Assembly: GCA_934456295.1 (NCBI GenBank)
Contig: CAKSHB010000054.1
Coordinates: 1 to 8,720, forward strand
Source of the DNA: an uncultured Clostridia bacterium
GTDB lineage: Bacteria > Bacillota > Clostridia > UBA1381 > UMGS1253
Length of the DNA stretch: 8,720 nucleotides
Reading direction: 5' to 3'
Every line of letters starts with the position of its first letter. Position 1 is the stretch's first letter. Position numbers and translations under genes: made by a program. The notes beneath the pieces are model-generated. The model was not told the DNA's origin. It searched no databases and saw only the letters and a program-made list of their open reading frames with translations. Shown here one piece after another: positions 1 through 7,315 of this stretch.

Positions 1-45
1 GATGAACCCGGTACAGGCGGTATAGACGATGGCGGAGATGTTTAA
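1..45 (+). CDS. 3' end of an unidentified upstream gene (partial)
   Basis: Frame 1 is open from the left edge and ends with TAA at 43-45. The 14 visible residues are DEPGTGGIDDGGDV, an acidic, glycine-rich tail. If the next gene starts at 29, the two overlap by 17 bases, a common arrangement for translationally coupled neighbours. Nothing visible identifies the family. The tail could equally be chance open sequence, since 14 codons is too short to prove coding. Confidence 0.45.
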   Translation, partial: DEPGTGGIDDGGDV

Positions 46-763
46 TGAAAAGCCCATACCAAAAAAATATGTAATAGCAGGGCTTAAAGCGCTTATGAGC
101 TGCGGCGGAAAACGCCTCGAAACACAGGCTGAAAAATATGAATGTGATTATACGGGCGATGCAGATATAGTTGTTGCTGTCGATGCCGAGAAGGTGAAGG
201 CAAAGCAGGCACAAAATCCTCATCTGACGCTTGAAGCGTGCGAATATATAATGACGGGCACGGTATTTTATACAAAGCTGATGGAATATGACGGGTTTAT
301 GCTGCATGCGTCGGCGGTTGTGTATGAAGGCAGAGCATATCTGTTTTCGGCTCCGTGCGGAACGGGCAAATCGACACATACGCAGAATTGGTGCAAGGTG
401 TTTGACGGCGCGGTGATACTTAATGATGACAAACCGGCAATCCGGATTATAGACTCACAGGCGGTTGCATACGGCACACCATGGAGCGGAAAGTCAGATA
501 AACAGCTTAACATGTCGGCGCCTGTGGGTGCGGCGGCGTTTATTGAGCGTTCGAAAACAAACAGCATAGAGAAAATGAGCACAAAGGACGCGCTGACGGG
601 GATAATGTCGCAGACTGTAAGACCGAAATGCGAGCAGAAGGCGGACATGTTTTTTAAGACCGTGGGCGGATTTCTCGGGCAGGTTCCCGTATATAAGCTC
701 AGGTGCAATATGGAGCCGGAGTCGGCAAAAGTGGCATATGAAGCCATGCGCGGCGCAAAATAG
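29..763 (+). CDS. HprK-like P-loop kinase domain protein
   Basis: This 244-residue protein resembles the C-terminal kinase domain of HPr kinase/phosphorylase (COG1493-like). The motif LHASAVV (about 92-98) precedes a Walker A loop, SAPCGTGKST (107-116, Lys114 and Ser115). It is followed by LNDDKPA (131-137), whose acidic pair is placed like the Mg/Walker B residues of this fold, and by GTPWSGK (149-155). The N-terminal HPr-kinase domain is absent (true HprK is about 310 residues), and I do not see the HprK signature region, so HPr is probably not the substrate. Related stand-alone kinases occur beside PqqD-like or peptide-modification genes, and some lasso-peptide clusters use HprK homologues to phosphorylate the peptide; a role here is inference. 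The start at ATG 29 is chosen because AGGCGG (15-20) lies 8 bases upstream; ATG 38 is possible but has no usable spacing. A strong terminator follows, so this is the last gene of its unit. The fold is fairly sure, the substrate unknown. Confidence 0.82.
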   Translation: MAEMFNEKPIPKKYVIAGLKALMSCGGKRLETQAEKYECDYTGDADIVVAVDAEKVKAKQAQNPHLTLEACEYIMTGTVFYTKLMEYDGFMLHASAVVYEGRAYLFSAPCGTGKSTHTQNWCKVFDGAVILNDDKPAIRIIDSQAVAYGTPWSGKSDKQLNMSAPVGAAAFIERSKTNSIEKMSTKDALTGIMSQTVRPKCEQKADMFFKTVGGFLGQVPVYKLRCNMEPESAKVAYEAMRGAK

Positions 764-791
764 CAGCGGAGCCGAACGTCAAGTATATTAT

Positions 792-824
792 AAAACCGTT
801 TCACATATGTGAGGCGGTTTTTTT
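792..824 (+). terminator. Rho-independent terminator after the HprK-like gene
   Basis: The left arm AAAACCGTTTCAC (792-804) pairs with GTGAGGCGGTTTT (809-821) around an ATAT loop (805-808). This gives 13 pairs including two G-U wobbles. The 3' arm runs into seven T residues (818-824). It sits 28 bases after the stop codon at 763 and separates the upstream unit from the yybS operon. Because the 5' arm begins with four A residues, the structure might also work weakly on the minus strand, but no minus-strand gene converges on it. Confidence 0.9.
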
Positions 825-886
825 GTGCGTATTTCGGGGATAAATCCGTGCATTTTTTGCTTTTTTCGGGTAGTTTCAGTTATTAT

Positions 887-916
887 TTGACATATGGGGT
901 ATGTTTGTGATATAGT
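887..916 (+). promoter_or_regulatory. Sigma-A-type promoter for the yybS-ftsH operon
   Basis: A perfect -35 box TTGACA (887-892) is separated by 18 bases from TATAGT (911-916), which matches TATAAT at five of six positions. A TG pair at 908-909 gives an extended -10 (TGATATAGT). Transcription would begin near 922-924, leaving a 5' leader of about 60 bases before the yybS start. The leader contains a short hairpin (ATGTC 944-948 with GACAT 954-958) that does not cover the ribosome binding site. The promoter lies directly after a terminator and is the only strong one I see, so it probably drives the whole downstream run. Confidence 0.85.
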
Positions 917-968
917 ATATAATACCTTTATTATAGGATTTGAATGTCATAGGGACATGTTAACAGGC

Positions 969-973
969 AGGAG
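969..973 (+). promoter_or_regulatory. Ribosome binding site fixing the TTG start of yybS
   Basis: AGGAG at 969-973 lies 9 bases before TTG at 983. No in-frame ATG or GTG with comparable spacing is present, so the TTG start is preferred. Confidence 0.75.
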
Positions 974-982
974 TGTATTTAT

Positions 983-1903
983 TTGGACAACAAGAGGGAA
1001 CCCGGCAGAAAAGAATTTTTGGTGTGTAACATAGTGTTGGCGATATTGCTTTCGGTTGCGATGGTGTCGGGATTGTACGAAATATTTTTTATGATATTTG
1101 TTCCGGCGGTTTTGGCGTATATGTTTGTGCGCTTTAAAGGAAAATATGCGGTGGCGCCGATTGTGCTTTCGGCGCTCATACCTCTGATTTTTTCAGGGGG
1201 GCTGAATATAAGCGCTGCATTGCTGAGTGTGCCGGCAGGGGCGCTCATAGCATATTCCGTGAAGCGCCAAAAAGGGCTTCTGCACGGAGTTGTGTCGGGA
1301 GTTTTGGGAGAGATTGCAGGCTTGGCGCTGTTCTTTATGGCGATAAGAATGGGCGGCGGCGAGGCGGCTGTGTTTTCCGAAAACATGAGCACGGGGTTTA
1401 ATGAGGCGCTCGTGGCGGCATTTGAGGCATACGGCGTACCGTCCCAGTATCAGCCGATGATGTATGAGGTGTTTGTGTCGGTATTGCCCTCGATCATGAG
1501 TATAATGCTTATTGTTTTTTCATACATAGCGCTGGTTCTGTGTCTTATGCTGCTGGTTATACGCGGCGAAGAGTACGCATTGGGATACAGACCGTTTACA
1601 TGCATAAAAGCGGATAAATCCTGCGCTGTAATTCTTATGGCGGCATTTGCGGCGAGCATATTCACAAAGGGCATTGTTGCGAAGACGCTCGTAAACACAG
1701 TTATAATTTTGTCGTTCTTTATGTTTGTGTGCGGAGTGAGCACAGCAAGTTTTCTGATAAAAAGGAAATGCAAAAAAACGCTGAAAACGATTTTGTATGT
1801 GGTATCTGCTGTTATGATGGTTTTTGCGCCGACGATATTTATGCTTATGGGGTTTGCAGATTCATTCATAAATATCAGAGGAATTACACCGCCGAAGAAG
1901 TAA
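983..1903 (+). CDS. yybS: YybS-family (DUF2232) integral membrane protein
   Basis: This 306-residue, very hydrophobic protein fits the YybS/DUF2232 family of about 310-residue multipass membrane proteins. Likely membrane segments by eye are about 12-29, 31-49, 56-72, 75-92, 99-121, 161-190, 213-230, 236-258 and 268-290. A more polar stretch (about 123-160) separates the two halves. The basic pieces KRQK (94-97) and KRKCKK (about 260-265) suggest cytoplasmic loops. The biochemical role of the family is not established. The strongest evidence is context: yybS directly before gdpP, rplI and dnaB is the standard Firmicutes order. The start is TTG at 983, supported by AGGAG at 969-973. It is the first gene after the 887-916 promoter, and gdpP follows after 43 bases. 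Isoleucine codons by hand count are 17 ATA, 9 ATT and 2 ATC. Confidence 0.88.
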   Translation: MDNKREPGRKEFLVCNIVLAILLSVAMVSGLYEIFFMIFVPAVLAYMFVRFKGKYAVAPIVLSALIPLIFSGGLNISAALLSVPAGALIAYSVKRQKGLLHGVVSGVLGEIAGLALFFMAIRMGGGEAAVFSENMSTGFNEALVAAFEAYGVPSQYQPMMYEVFVSVLPSIMSIMLIVFSYIALVLCLMLLVIRGEEYALGYRPFTCIKADKSCAVILMAAFAASIFTKGIVAKTLVNTVIILSFFMFVCGVSTASFLIKRKCKKTLKTILYVVSAVMMVFAPTIFMLMGFADSFINIRGITPPKK

Positions 1904-1946
1904 CCGTGTGCGGACAAAAAGCGCAAAACGGAAAGGAAAAGTATAA

Positions 1947-3956
1947 ATGAAGAAGAATAAATGGTATCTGAATAATTTATACCGTGCCATAAGTGTTGCA
2001 CAGTGGTGCGTGCTTGTGTGCGCCATACTTACGTTTTTGACGGGACCGGAACAGCTGTGGCTGAGTATAGCGGAGATAGTGCTGTTTTTGGTGCTGCTGC
2101 TTCTGAATTTGCTTGAGCGCAAGCGCCGTGATATCGACGTACAGGACTATGTGCGCAAACTGAACAGCCATATGGACACAGCGACGAAGGATTCGCTGGT
2201 AAACTTTCCGTTTCCGATGCTTGTTACACATCTTGACGGCAGGGTGTCATGGTATAATCAGAGTTTTGCAAAAATTATATCGGGCGAGTCTTTGTTTGAA
2301 AGAAACGTGACGGAGATTATCGAGGATTTGAACTGGAGCGATGTTCTGCGCATGCAGGAGGGAATAGAGCTGAACGTTGTTTACCGCGAAAGGCAGTACA
2401 GCGTTATGGGCAACATAATAAAGCCCGACCCGAAACGTGACAATGAATATCTCATACTTCTTTACTGGCTTGACCAGACGGAGCTTAAAACAATACAAAA
2501 GAAATATGCGGAGGAAAAAACCGACGTATGCATTATCCTTGTCGATAACTACGACGATGTAATGAACAGCATGGACGAGTCGCAGAAGCCGCAGATGAGT
2601 TCGATGATTGCAAAATATATGCGCGAATGGATAGGCGACGCGGACGGAGTGTTGAAAAAGCTTGACCGCGACAGATATATATTCATGTTTGAGCATAAGT
2701 ATCTCAATAAATTTATCGAGGGCAAATTTGAGCTTTTGGACAGGGTGCGCGAGATAAGTGTCGGAAACAAAACTCCGGCAACAATGAGCCTTGGCATAGG
2801 CTGCGGCGGCGAAAATATTGCACGCAACGACGAGTATGCACGTATGGCGCTTGATATGGCGCTCGGTCGCGGCGGTGACCAGGCAGTCATAAAGGATGAC
2901 GGGCAGTTCAGCTTCTACGGCGGAAAAACAAAGGAGCATGAAAAGAGCACGCGCGTAAAATCGAGAGTGATAGCGTATGCATTGCGCCAGCTTATCATGA
3001 GTGAGCAAAATGTCGTAATAATGGGACATAAAATGCCCGATATGGATTCACTCGGCGCCGCAATCGGACTTTCAAGGAGCATAAAAAACCGCGGAAAGCC
3101 CGTAAACATAGTATGCGGCGAATGCGGTCATACGGCAAGAAAAATTGTTGAGGCGATAAAGCATGAAAGCGAAGAAAACGAGCTGATGTTTGTGACGCCG
3201 GAGGAGGCAATGCAGCTTGTTGATGATAAAACCGTGCTTATAGTTGTTGACACGCACCGCCCGTCGCTGACGGAAAATGCGGAGCTTTTGAAAAAGGCGG
3301 GAGAGATAGTTTTAATAGACCATCACAGAAGAAGCACCGAGTTTATAGAAAACTGTTCGCTTGTGTATCATGAGCCGTATGCGTCATCGACAAGCGAGAT
3401 GGTGACAGAGCTTTTGCAGTATATGGACAACAGAGTTTCGCTCACAAGGCTTGAGGCAGAGGCAATGTATGCCGGCATATACATGGATACAAAGAACTTC
3501 ACGTTTAAAACGGGTGTGCGCACATTTGATGCGGCATCGTTTCTCAGACGGCATGGTGTTGATACCGTTTCCGTTAAAAAAATGTTTCAGAATGATTTGC
3601 CGCATTATAACAGCAAGGCTCATCTTGTCGGACGTGCGGAATTTGTACACGGCAACATTGCGGTGTCTGTGAGCGATGAAACGATAAGCGATATATCAAT
3701 TGTGGCGGCACAGGCGGCGGACGAGCTTTTGAGCATAGAGGGCGTCGAGGCATCGTTTGTGATTGCAAAAAACGGCGAAGAGGTTATAATAAGCGGACGT
3801 TCATGGGGTGATATCAACGTTCAGCTCATACTTGAAAAGCTGGGCGGAGGCGGACATATGACCGTTGCAGGGGCACAGCTTCGCGAGATGAGCACATCAG
3901 AGGCGTATGATAAGCTGATGGGTGCGATTGACGAGTATCTGAGCGAACGGGAATAG
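1947..3956 (+). CDS. gdpP: Cyclic-di-AMP phosphodiesterase GdpP (DHH/DHHA1 family)
   Basis: GdpP hydrolyses the second messenger c-di-AMP to pApA at the membrane and so affects wall, potassium and osmotic homeostasis. The 669 residues match the usual length (about 655-660) and full domain order. Two membrane helices (about 16-32 and 38-55) are followed by a PAS-like domain (about 84-175), which binds haem in the B. subtilis protein. A degenerate GGDEF domain (about 191-320) follows; LDRDRYIFMF (239-248) and TMSLGIGCGG (279-288) replace the cyclase signature, so no cyclase activity is expected. The DHH domain carries all metal-binding positions I can check: His361, Asp365 and Asp367 in GHKMPDMDS, Asp435 in VVDTH, Asp458-His459-His460, and Asp514 in YMDTKNF. 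DHHA1 ends with GGGGH (633-637). It therefore looks catalytically intact. The start is ATG 1947, with AAGGA (1933-1937) 9 bases upstream. By family precedent the DHH activity is inhibited by ppGpp, a point of contact with Hpt in the same operon. Confidence 0.96.
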   Translation: MKKNKWYLNNLYRAISVAQWCVLVCAILTFLTGPEQLWLSIAEIVLFLVLLLLNLLERKRRDIDVQDYVRKLNSHMDTATKDSLVNFPFPMLVTHLDGRVSWYNQSFAKIISGESLFERNVTEIIEDLNWSDVLRMQEGIELNVVYRERQYSVMGNIIKPDPKRDNEYLILLYWLDQTELKTIQKKYAEEKTDVCIILVDNYDDVMNSMDESQKPQMSSMIAKYMREWIGDADGVLKKLDRDRYIFMFEHKYLNKFIEGKFELLDRVREISVGNKTPATMSLGIGCGGENIARNDEYARMALDMALGRGGDQAVIKDDGQFSFYGGKTKEHEKSTRVKSRVIAYALRQLIMSEQNVVIMGHKMPDMDSLGAAIGLSRSIKNRGKPVNIVCGECGHTARKIVEAIKHESEENELMFVTPEEAMQLVDDKTVLIVVDTHRPSLTENAELLKKAGEIVLIDHHRRSTEFIENCSLVYHEPYASSTSEMVTELLQYMDNRVSLTRLEAEAMYAGIYMDTKNFTFKTGVRTFDAASFLRRHGVDTVSVKKMFQNDLPHYNSKAHLVGRAEFVHGNIAVSVSDETISDISIVAAQAADELLSIEGVEASFVIAKNGEEVIISGRSWGDINVQLILEKLGGGGHMTVAGAQLREMSTSEAYDKLMGAIDEYLSERE

Positions 3957-4010
3957 CCCGAAGGCAGGCAGTGTATAATATAAATTACAATATATTGGGA
4001 GTGACGAAAA

Positions 4011-4457
4011 ATGAAGGTAATTTTGCAGGCAGATGTAAAAGGCAAAGGCAAAAAGGGCGAAATCAAAGAGGTTTCGGACGGATATGCGAGAAACTTTTTG
4101 TTTCCGCGTAAGCTTGCCGTTGAGGCAAACGCACAGAATTTGAATGATGCAAAGGGCAGACTTGAGGCACAGGCTTTCCATAAAGGGCAGGAGAAGGAAG
4201 CGGCGCTCGAGGCAAAGGCGAAAATCGATAATGCGAGCGTAAAGCTGAAGGCAAAGGCAGGAGCCGGCGGCAAGCTTTTCGGCTCAATAACGAGCAAAGA
4301 TGTTGCCGAGGCGCTTAAAATGCAGCAGCACATTGTAATTGACAAAAAGAAATTCCATATGCCCGACGGCATAAAAACGATAGGCACAACCGAGGTTGAA
4401 ATACGTGTATATCCCGAAATTACGGCAAAGCTGAGAGTTATTGTTGAAGAAGAATAA
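4011..4457 (+). CDS. rplI: 50S ribosomal protein L9
   Basis: L9 is an elongated protein of the large subunit that binds 23S rRNA near the L1 stalk and helps maintain reading frame. The 148-residue length is typical. The N-terminal rRNA-binding domain shows the family signature across residues 11-36, including GKGKKGE, EVSDGYARNFL and FPRKLA. A charged, Ala/Lys-rich connecting helix spans about 41-80. The C-terminal domain begins near GGKLFGSIT and includes HMPDGIKTIGTTEV. The start is ATG 4011, with GGGAG (3997-4001) 9 bases before it. The gap to gdpP is 54 bases. It holds a TATAAT at 3974-3979, but no matching -35 box, so I see no separate promoter. Position between gdpP and dnaB is standard for Firmicutes. 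Fewer ATA codons (4 of 11 Ile) than in yybS fits higher expression. Confidence 0.97.
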   Translation: MKVILQADVKGKGKKGEIKEVSDGYARNFLFPRKLAVEANAQNLNDAKGRLEAQAFHKGQEKEAALEAKAKIDNASVKLKAKAGAGGKLFGSITSKDVAEALKMQQHIVIDKKKFHMPDGIKTIGTTEVEIRVYPEITAKLRVIVEEE

Positions 4458-4494
4458 TTCGTTTTGCTGCATTTTGTACGGGATACTAATGTTT

Positions 4495-4499
4495 GGGAG
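4495..4499 (+). promoter_or_regulatory. Ribosome binding site fixing the dnaB start at 4508
   Basis: GGGAG (4495-4499) lies 8 bases before ATG 4508. It overlaps a possible in-frame TTG at 4493-4495, which has no upstream Shine-Dalgarno of its own. The site therefore argues that the protein begins at 4508, not at the longer TTG start. Confidence 0.8.
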
Positions 4500-4507
4500 A
4501 GAGTAAG

Positions 4508-5863
4508 ATGGATTTGGCAGGAAGAAAAATGCCATACAGTATCGAGGCGGAGCAGTCTGTGCTCGGCGGAATACTGATTGACCATAACTGCATGGCTGCT
4601 GTCGGAGAAAAGATAACCGAAAATGACTTTTATTTCGACCATAACAAGTCGATTTTTGCGGTTATGCTGGAGCTTTTCAACACGGGCAAGGCGATAGACC
4701 TTGTAACGGTTTCGGACGCATTGAGCCGGAAGGGAAAGCTTGAGGCAGTCGGCGGAGTGCAGTATCTGACGAGTGTGGCATCATCGGTTCCGACAACGGC
4801 GAATATTACGCAGTATGCCGACATCGTTTCGCAGAAATCGCTTCTCAGGCGTCTTATAGAGGCGGGAAATGAGATTGTGAATATGGGTTATGACGCGTCG
4901 GAGGACTCGGACGGTGCAAATGAAAAGCTCGAACAATCGGAAAAGCTTATTTTTGACATACTTCAGGGGAAAGATTCACACGGAGTCGTTCATATAAAAG
5001 AGCTTTTGGGCGACACATTCCGAATGATGAATGAAATGGCTGCAAACCGCGGCAAGGTTACGGGTGTTCCGACAGGCTTCGGCTACCTTGACCAGATGAC
5101 GTCAGGTTTTCAGAAAAGCGATTTGGTGCTTATAGCCGCACGTCCCGCAATGGGAAAAACGAGTTTTGCGCTGAATATAGCGCAGTATGCGGCACTGCAT
5201 GCGAATGTTACAACGGCGATTTTTAACCTTGAAATGTCAAAGGAGCAGCTTGCAAGCAGAATTATATGCTCCGAGGCGATGGTTGGAGGAAATCAGCTCA
5301 AGGACGGCACGCTGAGCGCGTCGGACTGGGTGCGCATAGGCGAGAATATGCAGCGGCTTGAGGGCGCACCGATTTATATTGACGATTCATCGGCAGTCAC
5401 TGTGTCGGACATACGCGCAAAATGCAGACGCCTGAAGCAGCAGCACAATCTCGGGCTTGTGGTAATCGACTATTTGCAGCTTATGCAGGGAACCGGAAAG
5501 AACCGCGGCGATAACAGACAGCAGGAGGTATCGGAGATTTCGCGTTCGCTCAAAATTCTGGCAAAGGAAATACAAGTGCCTATTATAACGCTGTCACAGC
5601 TCTCACGCGGACCCGAAAGCCGTACAAATAAGCGGCCCATGCTGTCGGATTTGCGTGAGTCGGGAGCCATAGAGCAGGACGCCGATATTGTAATCTTTTT
5701 ATACCGCGACGAGTATTATAATCCCGATACACCGGATAAAAATATGGCTGAATGTATAATCGCAAAGCACCGTAACGGTGAAACGGGAATGATAAAGATG
5801 TGGTGGGACGGTGCGCATACGAAGTTTATGCACATGGATAAACAGCACACGGAGGAGGAATAG
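4508..5863 (+). CDS. dnaB: Replicative DNA helicase DnaB (DnaC in B. subtilis naming)
   Basis: This hexameric ATP-driven helicase unwinds DNA at the replication fork and recruits primase. From ATG 4508 the product has 451 residues, close to the 454 of B. subtilis DnaC. The N-terminal helical domain begins with PYSIEAEQSVLGG, a typical DnaB opening, and runs to about 150. A linker leads into the RecA-like domain. There GVPTGFGYLD precedes Walker A ARPAMGKT (211-218, Lys217), Glu242 lies in the NLEMS motif, Walker B is VIDYLQL (Asp321), and NRQQEVSEISRSLK begins at 336. The late motifs SQLSRG, RESGAIEQDAD and FLYRDEYY are also present, and no domain is missing. I see no intein, which some DnaB proteins carry at the P-loop. 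A longer in-frame start at TTG 4493 is rejected because the ribosome binding site overlaps it. rplI ends 50 bases upstream, and tilS begins 3 bases after the stop. Confidence 0.97.
   Translation: MDLAGRKMPYSIEAEQSVLGGILIDHNCMAAVGEKITENDFYFDHNKSIFAVMLELFNTGKAIDLVTVSDALSRKGKLEAVGGVQYLTSVASSVPTTANITQYADIVSQKSLLRRLIEAGNEIVNMGYDASEDSDGANEKLEQSEKLIFDILQGKDSHGVVHIKELLGDTFRMMNEMAANRGKVTGVPTGFGYLDQMTSGFQKSDLVLIAARPAMGKTSFALNIAQYAALHANVTTAIFNLEMSKEQLASRIICSEAMVGGNQLKDGTLSASDWVRIGENMQRLEGAPIYIDDSSAVTVSDIRAKCRRLKQQHNLGLVVIDYLQLMQGTGKNRGDNRQQEVSEISRSLKILAKEIQVPIITLSQLSRGPESRTNKRPMLSDLRESGAIEQDADIVIFLYRDEYYNPDTPDKNMAECIIAKHRNGETGMIKMWWDGAHTKFMHMDKQHTEEE
5851..5858 (+). promoter_or_regulatory. Strong ribosome binding site for tilS inside the dnaB 3' end
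   Basis: GGAGGAGG (5851-5858) encodes the final glutamates of DnaB and lies 8 bases before GTG 5867. Its near-perfect anti-Shine-Dalgarno match compensates for the weaker GTG start and couples tilS translation to dnaB. Confidence 0.85.
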
Positions 5864-5866
5864 CGT

Positions 5867-7315
5867 GTGTATAATGCATCGGACGGCGAAAATAATGCAT
5901 TAAAAAAAGCCGCAAACATGCAAACCGGCGGATTTGCCGATAAAACATTGGACTTTATCAGAAAAAACGATTTGCTTTCATGCGGAGATAAGGCGCTTGT
6001 GTGCCTTTCCGGCGGCGCGGATTCGACATGCCTTCTGCGCGTGATATGCACCGTTGCACAGCGGCTTAATCTGACCGTGTGCGCAGCACATGTCAACCAT
6101 ATGCTGCGCGGCGCCGATGCCGACCGTGACGAGCGGTTTTGTGCAAAACTGTGCGAAGAATGCGGCGTTGAGCTGTATACACTGCGCACAGATGTGGCAA
6201 AAGAGGCCGCACGCACACATGAGAGCTTTGAGGCGGCGGCGCGCAGAATTCGCTATGACTTTTTTTTCGGTCTGAAAAAAAAGCACCATTTTGATAAAAT
6301 TGCAACCGCACATAATAGAAATGACAATGCCGAAACAAGCATTTTGTATTATCTGCGCGGAAGCGGCATTGACGGAATAAAGGGTATAGCGCCGAAACGC
6401 GGCGACGGCGTGATAAGACCGATTTTGTGGGCGCCGCGCGGTGAAATAGAGCGTTATCTGGCAGAGATTAATCAGAATTATGTGACTGACGCAACCAATT
6501 TTACGGCGGAATATACCAGAAACAAAATACGGCTGAAGCTTTTGCCGTATCTTGCACGGGAGTATAACCCGAATATTGACGGAGTTGTTGCCGATAATGC
6601 GCTGCTTTTAAACCTTGACGCACAGTATATGGAAGATGAGGCGGCGGCGCTCTATGGGAAAATTGCGCGATATGAGGGCGGCATGGTGAAGATTGATGCG
6701 GAGGCGTATAAAAAAAGCGCAAAAGCGCTTGCACTGCGCGTTATAAGAAAAGCCATATGTACGCTCAAAGGCAGTATGACGGACATTTCGTATGACACGG
6801 TAATGCGTTGCGACGCACTGTTTGGGCAGGACTGCCACGGCAGAAAGGTCAGTGTGTCGAAGGATTGCTTTGCAAAGCGCGAATATGGCAGCGTGATTTT
6901 TTACAAAGAGAAAACACAGCTGAGTTTTTCGTATAAGGCAAATATCGGAGAAACGTATATACCGGAAATCGGCATGACAATCAGGCTGTCGTTTGCGGAA
7001 AAGCTGGATTTTTCCGAAAAAAACTGCGAGTATTTTGATTATAATCGTCTTAAGGGGCAAATATATATAAGAAACAGGGAAACAAAAGACCGTTTTACGC
7101 CGTTTAACATGAAGGGGAGTAAGCGGCTCAAAGATTTTTTCATTGATGAAAAAATTGCCGCAAGCGAAAGAGAGCGGGTACCGCTTTTGGTGTGCGGCGA
7201 CGAGATACTGTGGGTGTGCGGCGTAAGAAGGAGCGCGCTGTATACGGTAGACGGCAGTACAAAAAAAATACTTAGGACAGAATTTTTGGAGGGGACAAAA
7301 AATGCAGATGCATGA
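5867..7315 (+). CDS. tilS: tRNA(Ile2)-lysidine synthase
   Basis: TilS uses ATP and lysine to convert C34 of the CAU-anticodon tRNA-Ile2 into lysidine, so that it reads AUA as isoleucine. The 482 residues match the Gram-positive length (about 470). The N-terminal PP-loop is SGGADS (48-53) in ALVCLSGGADSTCLLR. The second adenylation motif is HNRNDNAET (149-157). VIRPILWAPRGEI and the tRNA-contact motif TRNKIR (217-222) follow, then the C-terminal substrate-recognition domains. The start is GTG 5867, which gives an extension of about 20 residues before the usual beginning; the strong site at 5851-5858 supports it. The gene holds unusually many homopolymer tracts: T8 at 6260-6267, A8 at 6275-6282 and A8 at 7261-7268, plus several A7 runs. 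It overlaps hpt by 14 bases. tilS-hpt-ftsH is a conserved Firmicutes order, and Listeria carries a natural TilS-Hpt fusion. AUA is abundant in neighbouring genes, so the enzyme should be in demand. Confidence 0.95.
   Translation: MYNASDGENNALKKAANMQTGGFADKTLDFIRKNDLLSCGDKALVCLSGGADSTCLLRVICTVAQRLNLTVCAAHVNHMLRGADADRDERFCAKLCEECGVELYTLRTDVAKEAARTHESFEAAARRIRYDFFFGLKKKHHFDKIATAHNRNDNAETSILYYLRGSGIDGIKGIAPKRGDGVIRPILWAPRGEIERYLAEINQNYVTDATNFTAEYTRNKIRLKLLPYLAREYNPNIDGVVADNALLLNLDAQYMEDEAAALYGKIARYEGGMVKIDAEAYKKSAKALALRVIRKAICTLKGSMTDISYDTVMRCDALFGQDCHGRKVSVSKDCFAKREYGSVIFYKEKTQLSFSYKANIGETYIPEIGMTIRLSFAEKLDFSEKNCEYFDYNRLKGQIYIRNRETKDRFTPFNMKGSKRLKDFFIDEKIAASERERVPLLVCGDEILWVCGVRRSALYTVDGSTKKILRTEFLEGTKNADA

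Noticed and set aside
268..804. Minus-strand ORF of 178 codons opposite the HprK-like gene
   Set aside because: Fully covers a well-supported + strand gene, shows no recognisable domain, and has low-complexity composition typical of an antisense shadow.
825..886. GTG-initiated small ORF in the gap before yybS
   Set aside because: There is no Shine-Dalgarno, it lies between a terminator and a promoter, and its Phe/Cys-rich sequence reflects the T-rich DNA.
918..923. Perfect TATAAT near the yybS promoter
   Set aside because: It would be 25 bases from the TTGACA, too far, and no other -35 box fits. TATAGT at 911-916 has proper spacing and a TG extension.
2247..3029. Minus-strand ORF of 260 codons opposite gdpP
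   Set aside because: Lies wholly over conserved GdpP domains. Its Tyr, His, Cys and Phe-rich sequence matches no family and reflects the codon bias of the sense gene.
3974..3979. TATAAT before rplI as an internal promoter
   Set aside because: The hexamer 17 bases upstream (GAATAG) does not resemble a -35 box and there is no TG extension at the right place.
4489..4506. Five-codon ORF (MFGRE) before dnaB
   Set aside because: It has no ribosome binding site and overlaps the dnaB Shine-Dalgarno; too short to support.
4493..4507. Five-codon N-terminal extension of DnaB from TTG 4493
   Set aside because: The Shine-Dalgarno GGGAG (4495-4499) overlaps this start codon and is correctly spaced for ATG 4508; the family N-terminus also fits the shorter protein.
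3821..4642. Minus-strand ORF of 273 codons across the gdpP end, rplI and the dnaB start
   Set aside because: It spans three well-supported + strand genes with conserved protein motifs; the Ser/Phe/Ala-rich translation has no domain.
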